A DNA stretch of 64,000 nt, taken from IMG/VR virus record IMGVR_UViG_3300005607_000001, positions 1 through 64,000 of that record; one strand, given 5' to 3'. The stretch is from a virus. Under the pieces are notes generated by a model. It worked only from the letters and a program-made list of their open reading frames with translations. It had not been told where the DNA came from and did not search any database. This document shows positions 1 to 8,059 of this stretch, piece after piece. The position numbers and the translations under genes were made by a program. Position 1 is the first letter of the stretch. Each line of letters starts with the position of its first letter.

Positions 1-1
1 G

Positions 2-610
2 GGTGCCGAACAGCCGGGTATGCAATCGGGCGAGAAACTATCGCCCGACGATGAAAAGCTCGCAATCTTTCACTGGAAATCAGCCGCGAAATCGGCCCTC
101 AAACACGCACTGGAACTACAAACATTAGGCGTTCATAAATCAATCACCAATCGATTACTGGAACCTTTTCTTCACATTCGGGTGATTATTACCTCTTGTG
201 AACCGGGGTTGGTGAATTTCTTTCATCTGCGCCTTAACCCCTCCGCACAACCGGAGATGTTTATGTTAGCGGCGAAGATGTATGATTTATATTCAACACA
301 CACACCGCAAATGTTAAACGTCGGTGAGTGGCACTTACCATTTACCGATGAATTGACGTCTATGGACCTCAACATCCGTCGTCAAATCTCCGTCGCGCGT
401 TGTGCACGGGTGAGTTACAAATCATTCATCACCAATAAACCCTCACTTCCATCCGAAGACGTGAAATTATTCGATAAACTCCTAACATCGCGGCACTTAT
501 CCCCGTTCGAACACCAAGCCACTCCCGGCAATTCCGCATACGGCAACCTTCCCGGCTGGATTCAATTCCGTTCGATGGTCGAACCACGAAAAATAGGTGT
601 CGCATTATGA
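2..610 (+). CDS. thyX: FAD-dependent thymidylate synthase ThyX, C-terminal part
   Basis: ThyX makes dTMP from dUMP with methylene-tetrahydrofolate, FAD and NADPH. The reading frame is open from the first bases, so the start lies outside the window. Visible ThyX marks are NRLLEPFLHIRVIITS, a NFFHLR segment followed by AQPE, the stretch ARCARVSY and SPFEHQA near the end. The N-terminal part of a ThyX is found at the other end of the window (63895-64000), so both are very probably one gene on a circular sequence. It overlaps the next gene by an ATGA. It follows a dNMP kinase and a dCMP deaminase across the junction, which makes a coherent thymidylate route. Confidence 0.93.
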   Translation, partial: GAEQPGMQSGEKLSPDDEKLAIFHWKSAAKSALKHALELQTLGVHKSITNRLLEPFLHIRVIITSCEPGLVNFFHLRLNPSAQPEMFMLAAKMYDLYSTHTPQMLNVGEWHLPFTDELTSMDLNIRRQISVARCARVSYKSFITNKPSLPSEDVKLFDKLLTSRHLSPFEHQATPGNSAYGNLPGWIQFRSMVEPRKIGVAL

Positions 611-837
611 CCGATTATAAATGGGATGATCCTTATATGGACGGCACCGAAGGTGCTCATCCGGCATGGTGGCGCGGTAATGAAGCAGGTGTGCTGGCGG
701 TTATCAAAATCATCAATAAGGCCCTAACACTTCACCCGCGTACTGGATACGGTCTACCCGCACTCAACACCCTCTATGATCGCGTTCTTGAACTCGCTCA
801 ATTCCAGGCCGCTCATTCCCCTAAGGAGAATAAATAA
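607..837 (+). CDS. hypothetical protein, 76 aa
   Basis: Not recognised. The start overlaps the thyX stop (ATGA), which suggests translational coupling. The protein begins with a Trp/Asp-rich stretch containing HPAWWRGNEAG, followed by a helix-forming second half without Cys or a membrane segment. Its place between thyX and an ATPase suggests an accessory role in replication or nucleotide metabolism, but nothing in the sequence shows one. Confidence 0.75.
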   Translation: MTDYKWDDPYMDGTEGAHPAWWRGNEAGVLAVIKIINKALTLHPRTGYGLPALNTLYDRVLELAQFQAAHSPKENK

Positions 838-841
838 ATGA

Positions 842-2047
842 ATGGGTATCGTTATGGACGATTTTATCGACACGTTTGTCAATACAACCAGCGAAATCCC
901 TTCACCGGAAATCTTTCGGCGATGGGCAGCAATCGCGGTTGTTGCCGCGGCATTAGAGCGCCGGGTGTATTCCCCGTCACGTGCTACTAAACCCACGCGG
1001 CCGAATTTATTCATCACCCTCGCCGGCATGTCTGGTAGTGGTAAAACCGAGGCAATCAATCTCGCCCGCGAGTGTATCGCCGCGGGCGAAATCTACCTCG
1101 CGGAGGATAATCTCACGCCGGCGGCATTTTATGATTCCTTCGAAGAGGCATTTAACACCGACACATTGCGCCATGCAATGTGTGTCTGTTCGACCGAACT
1201 CGGAGTTTTGCTCCCCAAATATGACATGGGATTTTTATCCGAATTGAGTGATTTGTGGGACAATCGCGATACCTTCGTCGCCCGGCGACGTGCATCGCGA
1301 TCCGGGAAGGGTAATCTTACAGTCAAGCTTGAAGAGCCGACACTAAACATTCTCGCGGGCGTAACGCCGACGTTTTTGAGCGATCTGTTACCGGAAAGCG
1401 CCTGGGGACAGGGGTTTTGTTCGCGGATGTTATTCATTTACGGCATCCGTGAAGAACCGCCCGATGTTGACGTATTACAAACCCGCAAATCAATGGACAT
1501 GAAACCGCTGCATCAACGGGTGAAAAACATCAAAACCCTTCAAGGCGAGGTTACATGGAGTGAACGGGCGAGGAATGAATTGAATAAATGGTTCAACGCC
1601 GGCTTGCCGCCCGTTCCGGAGCATTCGCGCCTACGCGAATACCTCACCCGGCGTGTTGTCTCGGTGATTAAACTCTCTATGATCTCCGCCGCGAGTTCGT
1701 CGAATGACATCTACATCACCTTGAACGATTTCGAACGCGCGCGAGATTGGCTGATAACCGCCGAGCAATTTATGCCGGACGTATTCCGGGCGATGAAACA
1801 AAAATCCGATGTTCAGATCCTCGACCACTTGCACTATTATTTATATGCACAATATTCCAAAATGGATCGCCGCAAGGCCGAACCGTTGCCGGAATCGATG
1901 ATCTACAATTTCTTAAAGGACCAAGTCGAATCGTGGAAGATTAAACATTTAATCGAAACGGCCGAGAAGTGTAATATCATTTACCGCGGCCCCTTACCGG
2001 GAACATGGATTCCCTGTACCTTTGACAAGAGGATACCCTTAGTATGA
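842..2047 (+). CDS. DUF3987-like P-loop ATPase
   Basis: A P-loop protein of 401 aa. Walker A is GMSGSGKT (residues 62-69). It is followed by acidic stretches and a segment with LNILAGVTPTFLSDLLP that resembles the DUF3987 or primase-associated helicase family of phages and plasmids. The SD AAGGAGAA lies about 12 bp before ATG 842; a second ATG at 854 is possible but farther away. The ATG at 838 is in another frame. Family assignment rests on P-loop context and overall pattern; a replication initiation or helicase-loading role is inference. It sits between thyX and nrdJ and overlaps the next gene by ATGA. Confidence 0.8.
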   Translation: MGIVMDDFIDTFVNTTSEIPSPEIFRRWAAIAVVAAALERRVYSPSRATKPTRPNLFITLAGMSGSGKTEAINLARECIAAGEIYLAEDNLTPAAFYDSFEEAFNTDTLRHAMCVCSTELGVLLPKYDMGFLSELSDLWDNRDTFVARRRASRSGKGNLTVKLEEPTLNILAGVTPTFLSDLLPESAWGQGFCSRMLFIYGIREEPPDVDVLQTRKSMDMKPLHQRVKNIKTLQGEVTWSERARNELNKWFNAGLPPVPEHSRLREYLTRRVVSVIKLSMISAASSSNDIYITLNDFERARDWLITAEQFMPDVFRAMKQKSDVQILDHLHYYLYAQYSKMDRRKAEPLPESMIYNFLKDQVESWKIKHLIETAEKCNIIYRGPLPGTWIPCTFDKRIPLV

Positions 2048-2328
2048 GTGATGAAAACGCGACGGAAAACACCTCAAACACATCAAACACCAAAACCCGC
2101 TGCATCGACGATTACGATTTCATCCGTCGTCGCATGGAAGAACTTCGCGGCGAAAAACAAAAGGTATTGCAACAGGAAATACAAAAAGAGCAAGCATTAG
2201 ACCCCAGTGCCGGTCTTCGGTCCTCTGACGGGCTATGTTTTGGTCTATGGTGCACGAAATACAACACATCCTGTAATGACGTAGGCTTTGATTGTTACGC
2301 AATGGATGACATTTGCACCGAACCGTAA
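2044..2328 (+). CDS. hypothetical protein with Cys-rich C-terminus, 94 aa
   Basis: Not recognised. It starts within the stop of the ATPase gene (ATGA). The N-terminus is rich in Asn and Thr, a charged helical middle follows, and the last third holds five Cys (around CFGLWC and CNDVGFDC) that could bind a metal. It is directly upstream of nrdJ, whose activity needs thiol reductants, but a link is only a guess. Confidence 0.75.
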   Translation: MSDENATENTSNTSNTKTRCIDDYDFIRRRMEELRGEKQKVLQQEIQKEQALDPSAGLRSSDGLCFGLWCTKYNTSCNDVGFDCYAMDDICTEP

Positions 2329-2352
2329 TCTTTCATCAGGAGGTATCGTATT

Positions 2353-5106
2353 ATGAAATTCTCACAATTGATTTCCGCAAACTGCGATTTACTCTCCGGT
2401 AATCCCAACGATTGGAAATTCGCCCATTCGCATATCACCGGTTCGAATGGTGATACAGTCTTTCGATCAGTCCTCGTACCTGATCATTGGTCGCAAACGG
2501 CGACGGATATTCTCGTACAGAAATATTTCCGTAAAACCCTCGTACCCGATCGCACCGTTGGCGTTGAAGAGAATTCAATCCCTGATTTCCTTCAACGCCA
2601 AGTACCAGACAAAGGCGCGTCGTTCGGCGGTGAAACATCCGCCTATCAAGTCTTTCACCGCCTAGCCGGCTGTTGGACATATTGGGGCTGGAAACTTAAC
2701 GTCTTCGATTCGATCGATGACGCCTTGGCGTTTTATAAGGAATTATTTACCATCCTCGCCCTTCAAATCGCCGCGCCCAATTCGCCGCAGTGGTTCAACA
2801 CCGGTTTGCATTGGGCATACGGCATCACGGGCGATGATAATGGTCAATGGGTGATCGACCCTGTAACTCATTCCCCGCATGAAACCAAATATTCCTACAC
2901 TCGCCCGCAGGTTCATGCGTGTTTTATTCAATCATTAAGCGATAACCTCGTCAATGCCAATGGCATTTTCGATCTTGTAACCCGCGAGGCTCGGTTGTTC
3001 AAATTCGGCTCCGGTACCGGCTCGAATTTCAGCAACATTCGCAGCGCTGGCGAGAAACTTTCAAGCGGCGGGACTAGCAGCGGGTTGATGAGTTTCTTGA
3101 AAATATTCGATTCCGCTGCCGGCGCGATTAAATCCGGCGGTACGACGCGTCGAGCGGCCAAAATGGTTTGCTTGGACATCGACCACCCGGAAATTCAGGA
3201 TTTTATCAACTGGAAATTCCGCGAGGAAAACAAGGCGCGGATTTTGGCCGCAAATGGCATTCCATTAAACGACGCCATCGAAACCATTGGCGGGCAGAAT
3301 TCCAACAACAGCATCCGTATCACCGACGAGTTCATGGCCGCGGTTAAAAACGATTCCCAATGGCCTTTGCATTCGCGCACGACAAATGAAATCGTGAAAC
3401 ACGTTTCCGCCCGCGAACTCTGGAATGACATTTGCACCGCCGCTTGGCATTGTGGCGATCCGGGAGTGCAATTTCATGACACAATCAACGAATGGAACAC
3501 CTGCAAAAACGACGCAGATATCAACGCGTCGAACCCGTGCGGTGAATATAATTTCCTGGACGATACAGCATGTAATCTTGCCAGTATTAATCTTATCAAG
3601 TTTATTATGCCCGACGGGCGGTTTGACGTTTCTCTTTTTTCACACACAGTCAGAATCCTCACGACCGTCTTGGATATCAGCATCGACATGGCAAGCTATC
3701 CCAGTCGAGAGATTGCTATTCGTAGCCATGATTACCGCACACTCGGGCTCGGATACGCAAACCTCGGCGGGTTATTGATGCGCAGGCTTAGGCCGTATGA
3801 TTCCGACGAAGGACGTTCATACGCGGCGGCAATCACCGCGTTGATGCACGGGGTGGCATATAAAACCAGTGCCGAACTCGCGGCGAAACTCGGACCATTT
3901 CCGAGGTTTAAAGATAACGCCGCGTGTATGAAAGACGTCATTGAACGTCATACATTCGAAGCCTTATCGATTTCATCGGTCAATAAATCCGATTCCAACA
4001 TTCACGACGCAATTCGCGAAGTGTATTCAGGTTTATCGTCGGAGCAATTTCGCAACGCCCAAGTGACGTTGCTCGCCCCTACAGGCACCATTGCGCTTTT
4101 AATGGACTGCGACACAACCGGCATTGAACCCGCGTTTGCACTCAAAACGCACAAAAAGCTCGTCGGGGGAGGGAGTATTGAATCCTTGAACCAAAGCGCT
4201 GAAATTGCTTATCAATGCCTGGGACTTGAACCCGGGCAAGAAATCCCGGATGAGTTTAAGGGGATCTTTGCGACCGCGGTAGGTGACAATGCCCTGTCAC
4301 CCGAAGCGCATGTCAAAATGGTCGCGGCGGTGCAACCATTTCTATCCGGCGGCGTGTCGAAGACCGTAAACATGCCGCATGATTCCACAATCGAAGACGT
4401 GCAAAAAATCTACCGCTTGGCATATAACCTAAACCTCAAATCCATTTCCATCTACCGCGATGGGTGTAAGATTTATCAGCCACTAACGGCAATTAAACCG
4501 CAATCTACAACGCAAAAAACGCCAAACGTGATTGAACCCGCACCTGTCACTTCTTCAACCTCTATTGCTCGTCGCCCGTTGCCAAACAAGCGCCGCGCAA
4601 TGGTGCAAAAAGCCTACATCAACGGTCAGAAGATTTACCTCATAACCGGTGAATACGAAGATGGTTCTTTGGGGGAAATTTTCTGCCAACTGGCAAAGGA
4701 AGGATCGACGGCCAGGGCATTAATGGAAGGATTTTCAAAAGCCGTATCAATCGCATTGCAATACGGCGTCCCGTTAGAGGAATTCGTCGATGCATTCCTC
4801 TATACGCAATTCGAACCTCGAGGAATTGTCTCGGGGCACGAAAATATCAAATTGTGTTCGAGTATTTTGGATTACATCGTTAGGGATTTGGGGATTCGTT
4901 ACCTTAACCGCCCGGATTTGGGTCAAGTAAAATGGACCTCCGCGGCGGATAATATCATCACTCTCGAAGAACTCATGTCCTTCATCGAACCGCAAGCGAA
5001 TGAAACAACCTCCGGCGAATTCTGCCCCGAATGTGGCGCACAGATGATGCAAACCGGAAGTTGTTTCACTTGTTCTCAGTGCGGCAATAACACCGGCTGC
5101 GGGTGA
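2353..5106 (+). CDS. nrdJ: adenosylcobalamin-dependent (class II) ribonucleotide reductase
   Basis: Reduces ribonucleotides to deoxyribonucleotides using a radical generated from adenosylcobalamin. Visible family features in 917 aa: Cys190 in HACFIQS and Cys407 in TACNLASINL as the redox pair, NPCGE with the radical-site Cys396, a GSGTGSNFS loop, and LAPTGTIALLMDCDTTG for phosphate binding. The C-terminus carries a zinc ribbon with CPEC and two CxxC-type pairs, as in many NrdJ proteins. The SD CAGGAGG stands 8 bp before ATG 2353. The gene converges on a membrane-protein gene, and a strong hairpin lies just past the stop. The host must make or import B12. Confidence 0.97.
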   Translation: MKFSQLISANCDLLSGNPNDWKFAHSHITGSNGDTVFRSVLVPDHWSQTATDILVQKYFRKTLVPDRTVGVEENSIPDFLQRQVPDKGASFGGETSAYQVFHRLAGCWTYWGWKLNVFDSIDDALAFYKELFTILALQIAAPNSPQWFNTGLHWAYGITGDDNGQWVIDPVTHSPHETKYSYTRPQVHACFIQSLSDNLVNANGIFDLVTREARLFKFGSGTGSNFSNIRSAGEKLSSGGTSSGLMSFLKIFDSAAGAIKSGGTTRRAAKMVCLDIDHPEIQDFINWKFREENKARILAANGIPLNDAIETIGGQNSNNSIRITDEFMAAVKNDSQWPLHSRTTNEIVKHVSARELWNDICTAAWHCGDPGVQFHDTINEWNTCKNDADINASNPCGEYNFLDDTACNLASINLIKFIMPDGRFDVSLFSHTVRILTTVLDISIDMASYPSREIAIRSHDYRTLGLGYANLGGLLMRRLRPYDSDEGRSYAAAITALMHGVAYKTSAELAAKLGPFPRFKDNAACMKDVIERHTFEALSISSVNKSDSNIHDAIREVYSGLSSEQFRNAQVTLLAPTGTIALLMDCDTTGIEPAFALKTHKKLVGGGSIESLNQSAEIAYQCLGLEPGQEIPDEFKGIFATAVGDNALSPEAHVKMVAAVQPFLSGGVSKTVNMPHDSTIEDVQKIYRLAYNLNLKSISIYRDGCKIYQPLTAIKPQSTTQKTPNVIEPAPVTSSTSIARRPLPNKRRAMVQKAYINGQKIYLITGEYEDGSLGEIFCQLAKEGSTARALMEGFSKAVSIALQYGVPLEEFVDAFLYTQFEPRGIVSGHENIKLCSSILDYIVRDLGIRYLNRPDLGQVKWTSAADNIITLEELMSFIEPQANETTSGEFCPECGAQMMQTGSCFTCSQCGNNTGCG

Positions 5107-5107
5107 T

Positions 5108-5341
5108 TTATGTCACGGGGTTGTTTCCGAAGTCAAAAACCTTCGGAAACAACTTCTGAGCCAGGAACTTCAACCCGTGTACAATCGCCGTGACCAACAC
5201 CGTGGCATAAATGATATCCTGATTGGAGACGTTGATATGATTCGCGGTCAGAATGTCAGATACCAGACCCACAAATGCCACGGCAGGGGTGAGGGTGGTC
5301 ATGGTGCCGGTAAGAGTTGAGACGGGGGAATTATTGGGCAT
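5108..5341 (-). CDS. small membrane protein, possible holin
   Basis: A protein of 77 aa with one clear hydrophobic segment (around LTPAVAFVGLVSDIL) and a second weaker one (YATVLVTAIVHGLKFLA), ending in a short charged tail. The SD CGGAG lies 8 bp before the ATG. Size and shape fit a small two-segment holin, but no family motif is visible. It converges on nrdJ with one base between stops, and its 3' end contains a 13-bp inverted repeat that may end transcription from both sides. A different holin candidate lies at 30259-30501. Confidence 0.7.
   Translation of the reverse strand: MPNNSPVSTLTGTMTTLTPAVAFVGLVSDILTANHINVSNQDIIYATVLVTAIVHGLKFLAQKLFPKVFDFGNNPVT
5120..5153. terminator. 13-bp perfect inverted repeat at convergent gene ends
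   Basis: Perfect arms 5120-5132 and 5141-5153 with an 8-base loop. It lies just beyond the nrdJ stop and inside the 3' end of the convergent small membrane gene. No long T-run follows on either strand, so it may be a weak bidirectional terminator or an mRNA-stabilising hairpin. Confidence 0.6.
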
Positions 5342-5386
5342 GATAATGACTCCGTTAAAAAGATGGTTAAAGAAGCGGGTTATAAC

Positions 5387-5415
5387 TTGATAACCGGGTC
5401 CGGGCCGGGTATACT
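5387..5415 (+). promoter_or_regulatory. sigma70-type promoter TTGATA-17-TATACT
   Basis: A -35 TTGATA (5387-5392) and a -10 TATACT (5410-5415) are separated by 17 bp and point at the plus-strand cassette starting at 5480. The -10 is embedded in a 7-bp inverted repeat (5404-5410 and 5418-5424), which could be an operator. This is the best single promoter match I noticed in the window. Confidence 0.7.
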
Positions 5416-5432
5416 CAACCCGGCGCGCCCGG

Positions 5433-5457
5433 GCGAGACCCCCTCGCGGGGTCTCGC
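5433..5457 (+). promoter_or_regulatory. 10-bp hairpin in the 5' leader
   Basis: Perfect arms 5433-5442 and 5448-5457 with a 5-base loop, in the predicted leader between the promoter at 5387-5415 and the TTG start at 5480. No T-run follows, so it is more likely a leader structure than a terminator. Confidence 0.5.
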
Positions 5458-5479
5458 TAACATATGAGGATACCTCACG

Positions 5480-6127
5480 TTGCCAATCGCGAAGCGGTAC
5501 CTCCCCAACGCCGAAGTCACCGCACTAACCAACGCCGCGCGCGAAGCGGCAGAAACCCTACGCAAATCTTGGGACCATTGGATAATCATCGGCAAGGCCA
5601 TCGACGCCTATCGTCGGCAATTATTCCGCGTCCTAAAAATCAACGAACCGCGCGGCAAAGAATACCAAGACCTCATGGGCGAATATTTAATCGCCAACGA
5701 ATTTCACGAAACCTGTCAACACGGGTTCACAAAGGCCGAGAGGACGAATTTACAACACTGTATCGATAATCTTCAGGCGATTAACAAATACCGCGAAACA
5801 TTGCCCTTCAAAACCCGGCAGAGATTAAACAATCCATCGGCAATGTGGTTGCACTGGGTGAAGCAAACCCAAGGCACGCCACAAAAGCGCGTCACCGTTC
5901 GTGCAACGGTCGCATCATTACAAGAAGAAAACGACAAGCTTCAAGAGCGGGTTCAACAACTGGAAGAGGCACTAATCGTCAAAGATCACACTATAAACAC
6001 CATCAATCGTCAATCGGGCTTCATGTGGGATCAAAACCCCCGTGAGGTCGCCGAGGCGATGGTAAAGACGTCGAAAGACAAGGCTCGAGAAATGCTCATC
6101 GCTTTGCGTGAGTTGTTGGAAGAGTAA
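5480..6127 (+). CDS. hypothetical coiled-coil protein, 215 aa
   Basis: Not recognised with certainty. The frame has no early ATG; a TTG at 5480 is supported by GAGGA 9 bp upstream, and an ATG at 5464 opens a different, shorter frame. The first half contains a WDHWIIIGKAI segment with regularly spaced aromatic and charged residues, common in alphaproteobacterial phage proteins. Residues about 145-165 (LQEENDKLQERVQQLEEAL) form a clear coiled coil. It opens a three-gene cassette with its own promoter, placed between convergent genes on both sides. Confidence 0.8.
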   Translation: MPIAKRYLPNAEVTALTNAAREAAETLRKSWDHWIIIGKAIDAYRRQLFRVLKINEPRGKEYQDLMGEYLIANEFHETCQHGFTKAERTNLQHCIDNLQAINKYRETLPFKTRQRLNNPSAMWLHWVKQTQGTPQKRVTVRATVASLQEENDKLQERVQQLEEALIVKDHTINTINRQSGFMWDQNPREVAEAMVKTSKDKAREMLIALRELLEE

Positions 6128-6146
6128 AGGAAATGGTGTTCCCAAA

Positions 6147-6392
6147 ATGAGTGACGTGCTTAAAATCTTATATCGCGCATTCACCGCGTACGATCGTCTT
6201 AATTCTAGACGTCGTGATTACAATCCCTACGCGTTGGCGCAATATTTTGCAGCGGCAGAAGATATCGCCGTTGCAATCAACAAAGGCACGCCAATGGGCG
6301 AGGCATGTATCGCAAGGCTCAATGGCAAACTATTGGATATCGCCCTGAACGCTTTAGGCGAGGCCAAAGCTACACCCGACGAAAGGAAATAA
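6147..6392 (+). CDS. hypothetical protein, 81 aa
   Basis: Not recognised. I place the start at ATG 6147 (MSDVLKIL), after AGGAAA just downstream of the previous stop; the in-frame ATG at 6108 would overlap the previous gene and lacks a good SD. The sequence is mostly helical with several Ala-rich segments and no Cys pair or membrane segment. It is the second gene of the cassette. Confidence 0.7.
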   Translation: MSDVLKILYRAFTAYDRLNSRRRDYNPYALAQYFAAAEDIAVAINKGTPMGEACIARLNGKLLDIALNALGEAKATPDERK

Positions 6393-6396
6393 GACA

Positions 6397-6828
6397 ATGA
6401 CCGAAATCTCAATCTACGACATCACCGTCCGCGCCGCATCACGCCGGATGGAACCCGGTAGGGTTTTGGAAAACAACAAAATCACCGTGCGGTGTATCGC
6501 ACGAACCGATAGATTCATCCTCGGTTACATCGACGCTGTTGTTGATATCACGATCAACAACGCCTCGGCGGGTGATTACACACTCTCAACGCCGGTAATG
6601 GACGCCAAATGGACCCGGCACGGACTTGCCCTTAGTGATGACCTACAACTCGCAATCATTACTCAAACCGCGCCTGTAGCACTCTTACACGCGCAAGAAT
6701 ATCTCATCAAGGTCTTCAGTTCCGAACTGCTCGAAATTGTCGCGAAAAACCTACGCGAAGATGCGAATTTAAAGGTCGAAATCACAAAACTCCTCAAGGC
6801 CATGTATTTGCTCGCGCACAAACTCTAA
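6397..6828 (+). CDS. hypothetical protein, 143 aa
   Basis: Not recognised. AGGAAA stands a few bases before ATG 6397. The first two thirds look beta-rich (alternating ITVR, GYIDAVVDITIN) and the end is helical and Lys/Leu-rich. Its last bases overlap the tail of the convergent phosphoesterase gene, so it closes the plus-strand cassette. Confidence 0.75.
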   Translation: MTEISIYDITVRAASRRMEPGRVLENNKITVRCIARTDRFILGYIDAVVDITINNASAGDYTLSTPVMDAKWTRHGLALSDDLQLAIITQTAPVALLHAQEYLIKVFSSELLEIVAKNLREDANLKVEITKLLKAMYLLAHKL

Positions 6829-8048
6829 CCCTCAAACATTTGCGGGCTGACCGTGTATCTCTCAACCTCACCCAATTCTTTGTGATACACAATTCCTTGC
6901 AGACTCCTATTCGCCCTGTAGCCCATTTGATGTAAAAACGCATCCCGAGAAGCTAGAATCTGAAAACTCTCCACCATACATCCCGGAAGGTCAAACACCT
7001 TCCGGGAATGTATATGCCCCGTCCACCACGTTCTAAACTCCGTCTCTCCCCAGTCTTTGGGTCGATCGTGTGACATCACCCCGGGCAATTGTTCCGGTTT
7101 AATCCTATCCCCATGATGCGTACCGATGAGAGTCTTGCCAAATTTAAAATAATGCACATTCATCGGCGACGTGTCGATCGTCACATGCGGGATGTTTTCG
7201 TATAAACAACTCAGCGCCTCGGTGATAATCATCGTCGCAACGGGATCGTGATTCCCGGGTTCCATGATAAAATGCACATTATGAAACCTATTTGCTGCGC
7301 TGTTCAACACTCGCCGTAAAATCCGCATTCCCGTTCGGATCATTTTCGGAAACCGCGAATCGGCATCCAACCGATGCTTATGCTGCGGCGTTTCGGCCGT
7401 ATATGAATCATAATGGAAAAAATCCCCCAAGCTCGCAATCAAACACGACGAACAATTATGCGCGAGGGACATAATTCTTTCAATCGCATTAATGATCAAC
7501 GTTTCGGCGATTTTCAAATCCCAATCCGCGCCGGTTTCCTGCGCCCATGCGTGCATGCCGACGTGGAGATCACCGATTGGAATCCCGATTAACCACTGCT
7601 CTGAATTCATCACCGGTCGTGTAATTTCCGGGATCGGGGTTAGTTCCTCCAACAACCCCCGGGCAAATGCCCGCCATAACACCTCGCGTTCCTGTTCATC
7701 GCGCTTTTCACTCGCCCACTGGGCAATGATTTTCCCCTCGCCGTCGGTAAAGGTCGAAACTTTTGTGATGAGTTTCGGATCAGGAACATATTCCCCTTGT
7801 TCCCGATCCATGCGTTCCAAGCGCGTTTTATCCCATCTCTGTATCACACTCCCATCCGGGCGCGTGAGGATGCTTTGTTCTTTCAACACCTGTTGCCCTT
7901 GTGGGCTCGGCGGGATCGAATAACCCTTTCTCGCTAAAACATGCAGCCGATCCCTCAAACTCGACCTGCTGATCCCCAACCTTTCCGCGGCTTGAGTGCG
8001 ATTACCATCACATTCATTTAACACTCTCAATACATCATCAGGGGTCAT
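6825..8048 (-). CDS. calcineurin-like metallophosphoesterase with N-terminal HTH
   Basis: 407 aa. Residues 1-35 form a Fis-type helix-turn-helix (NRTQAAERLGISRSSLRDRL). After about 110 residues comes a full set of metallophosphoesterase motifs in order: GDLHVG, GDFFHYD, GNHDP, HHGD and GHIH. Such enzymes use a two-metal centre to cleave phosphodiesters or phosphomonoesters; phage members of this type are often near late genes, and a nuclease role is possible. The HTH suggests DNA binding. It is the last gene of the leftward late block. An 11-bp perfect hairpin (6981-6991 and 6997-7007) lies in its coding sequence. Confidence 0.9.
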   Translation of the reverse strand: MTPDDVLRVLNECDGNRTQAAERLGISRSSLRDRLHVLARKGYSIPPSPQGQQVLKEQSILTRPDGSVIQRWDKTRLERMDREQGEYVPDPKLITKVSTFTDGEGKIIAQWASEKRDEQEREVLWRAFARGLLEELTPIPEITRPVMNSEQWLIGIPIGDLHVGMHAWAQETGADWDLKIAETLIINAIERIMSLAHNCSSCLIASLGDFFHYDSYTAETPQHKHRLDADSRFPKMIRTGMRILRRVLNSAANRFHNVHFIMEPGNHDPVATMIITEALSCLYENIPHVTIDTSPMNVHYFKFGKTLIGTHHGDRIKPEQLPGVMSHDRPKDWGETEFRTWWTGHIHSRKVFDLPGCMVESFQILASRDAFLHQMGYRANRSLQGIVYHKELGEVERYTVSPQMFEG

Positions 8049-8059
8049 AATACACCTTC

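Noticed and set aside
5464-5769. 101-aa frame starting at ATG 5464
   Set aside because: No SD before this ATG, Arg/Pro-rich composition, and it is contained in the 5480-6127 gene, which has the better SD and longer, plausible protein.
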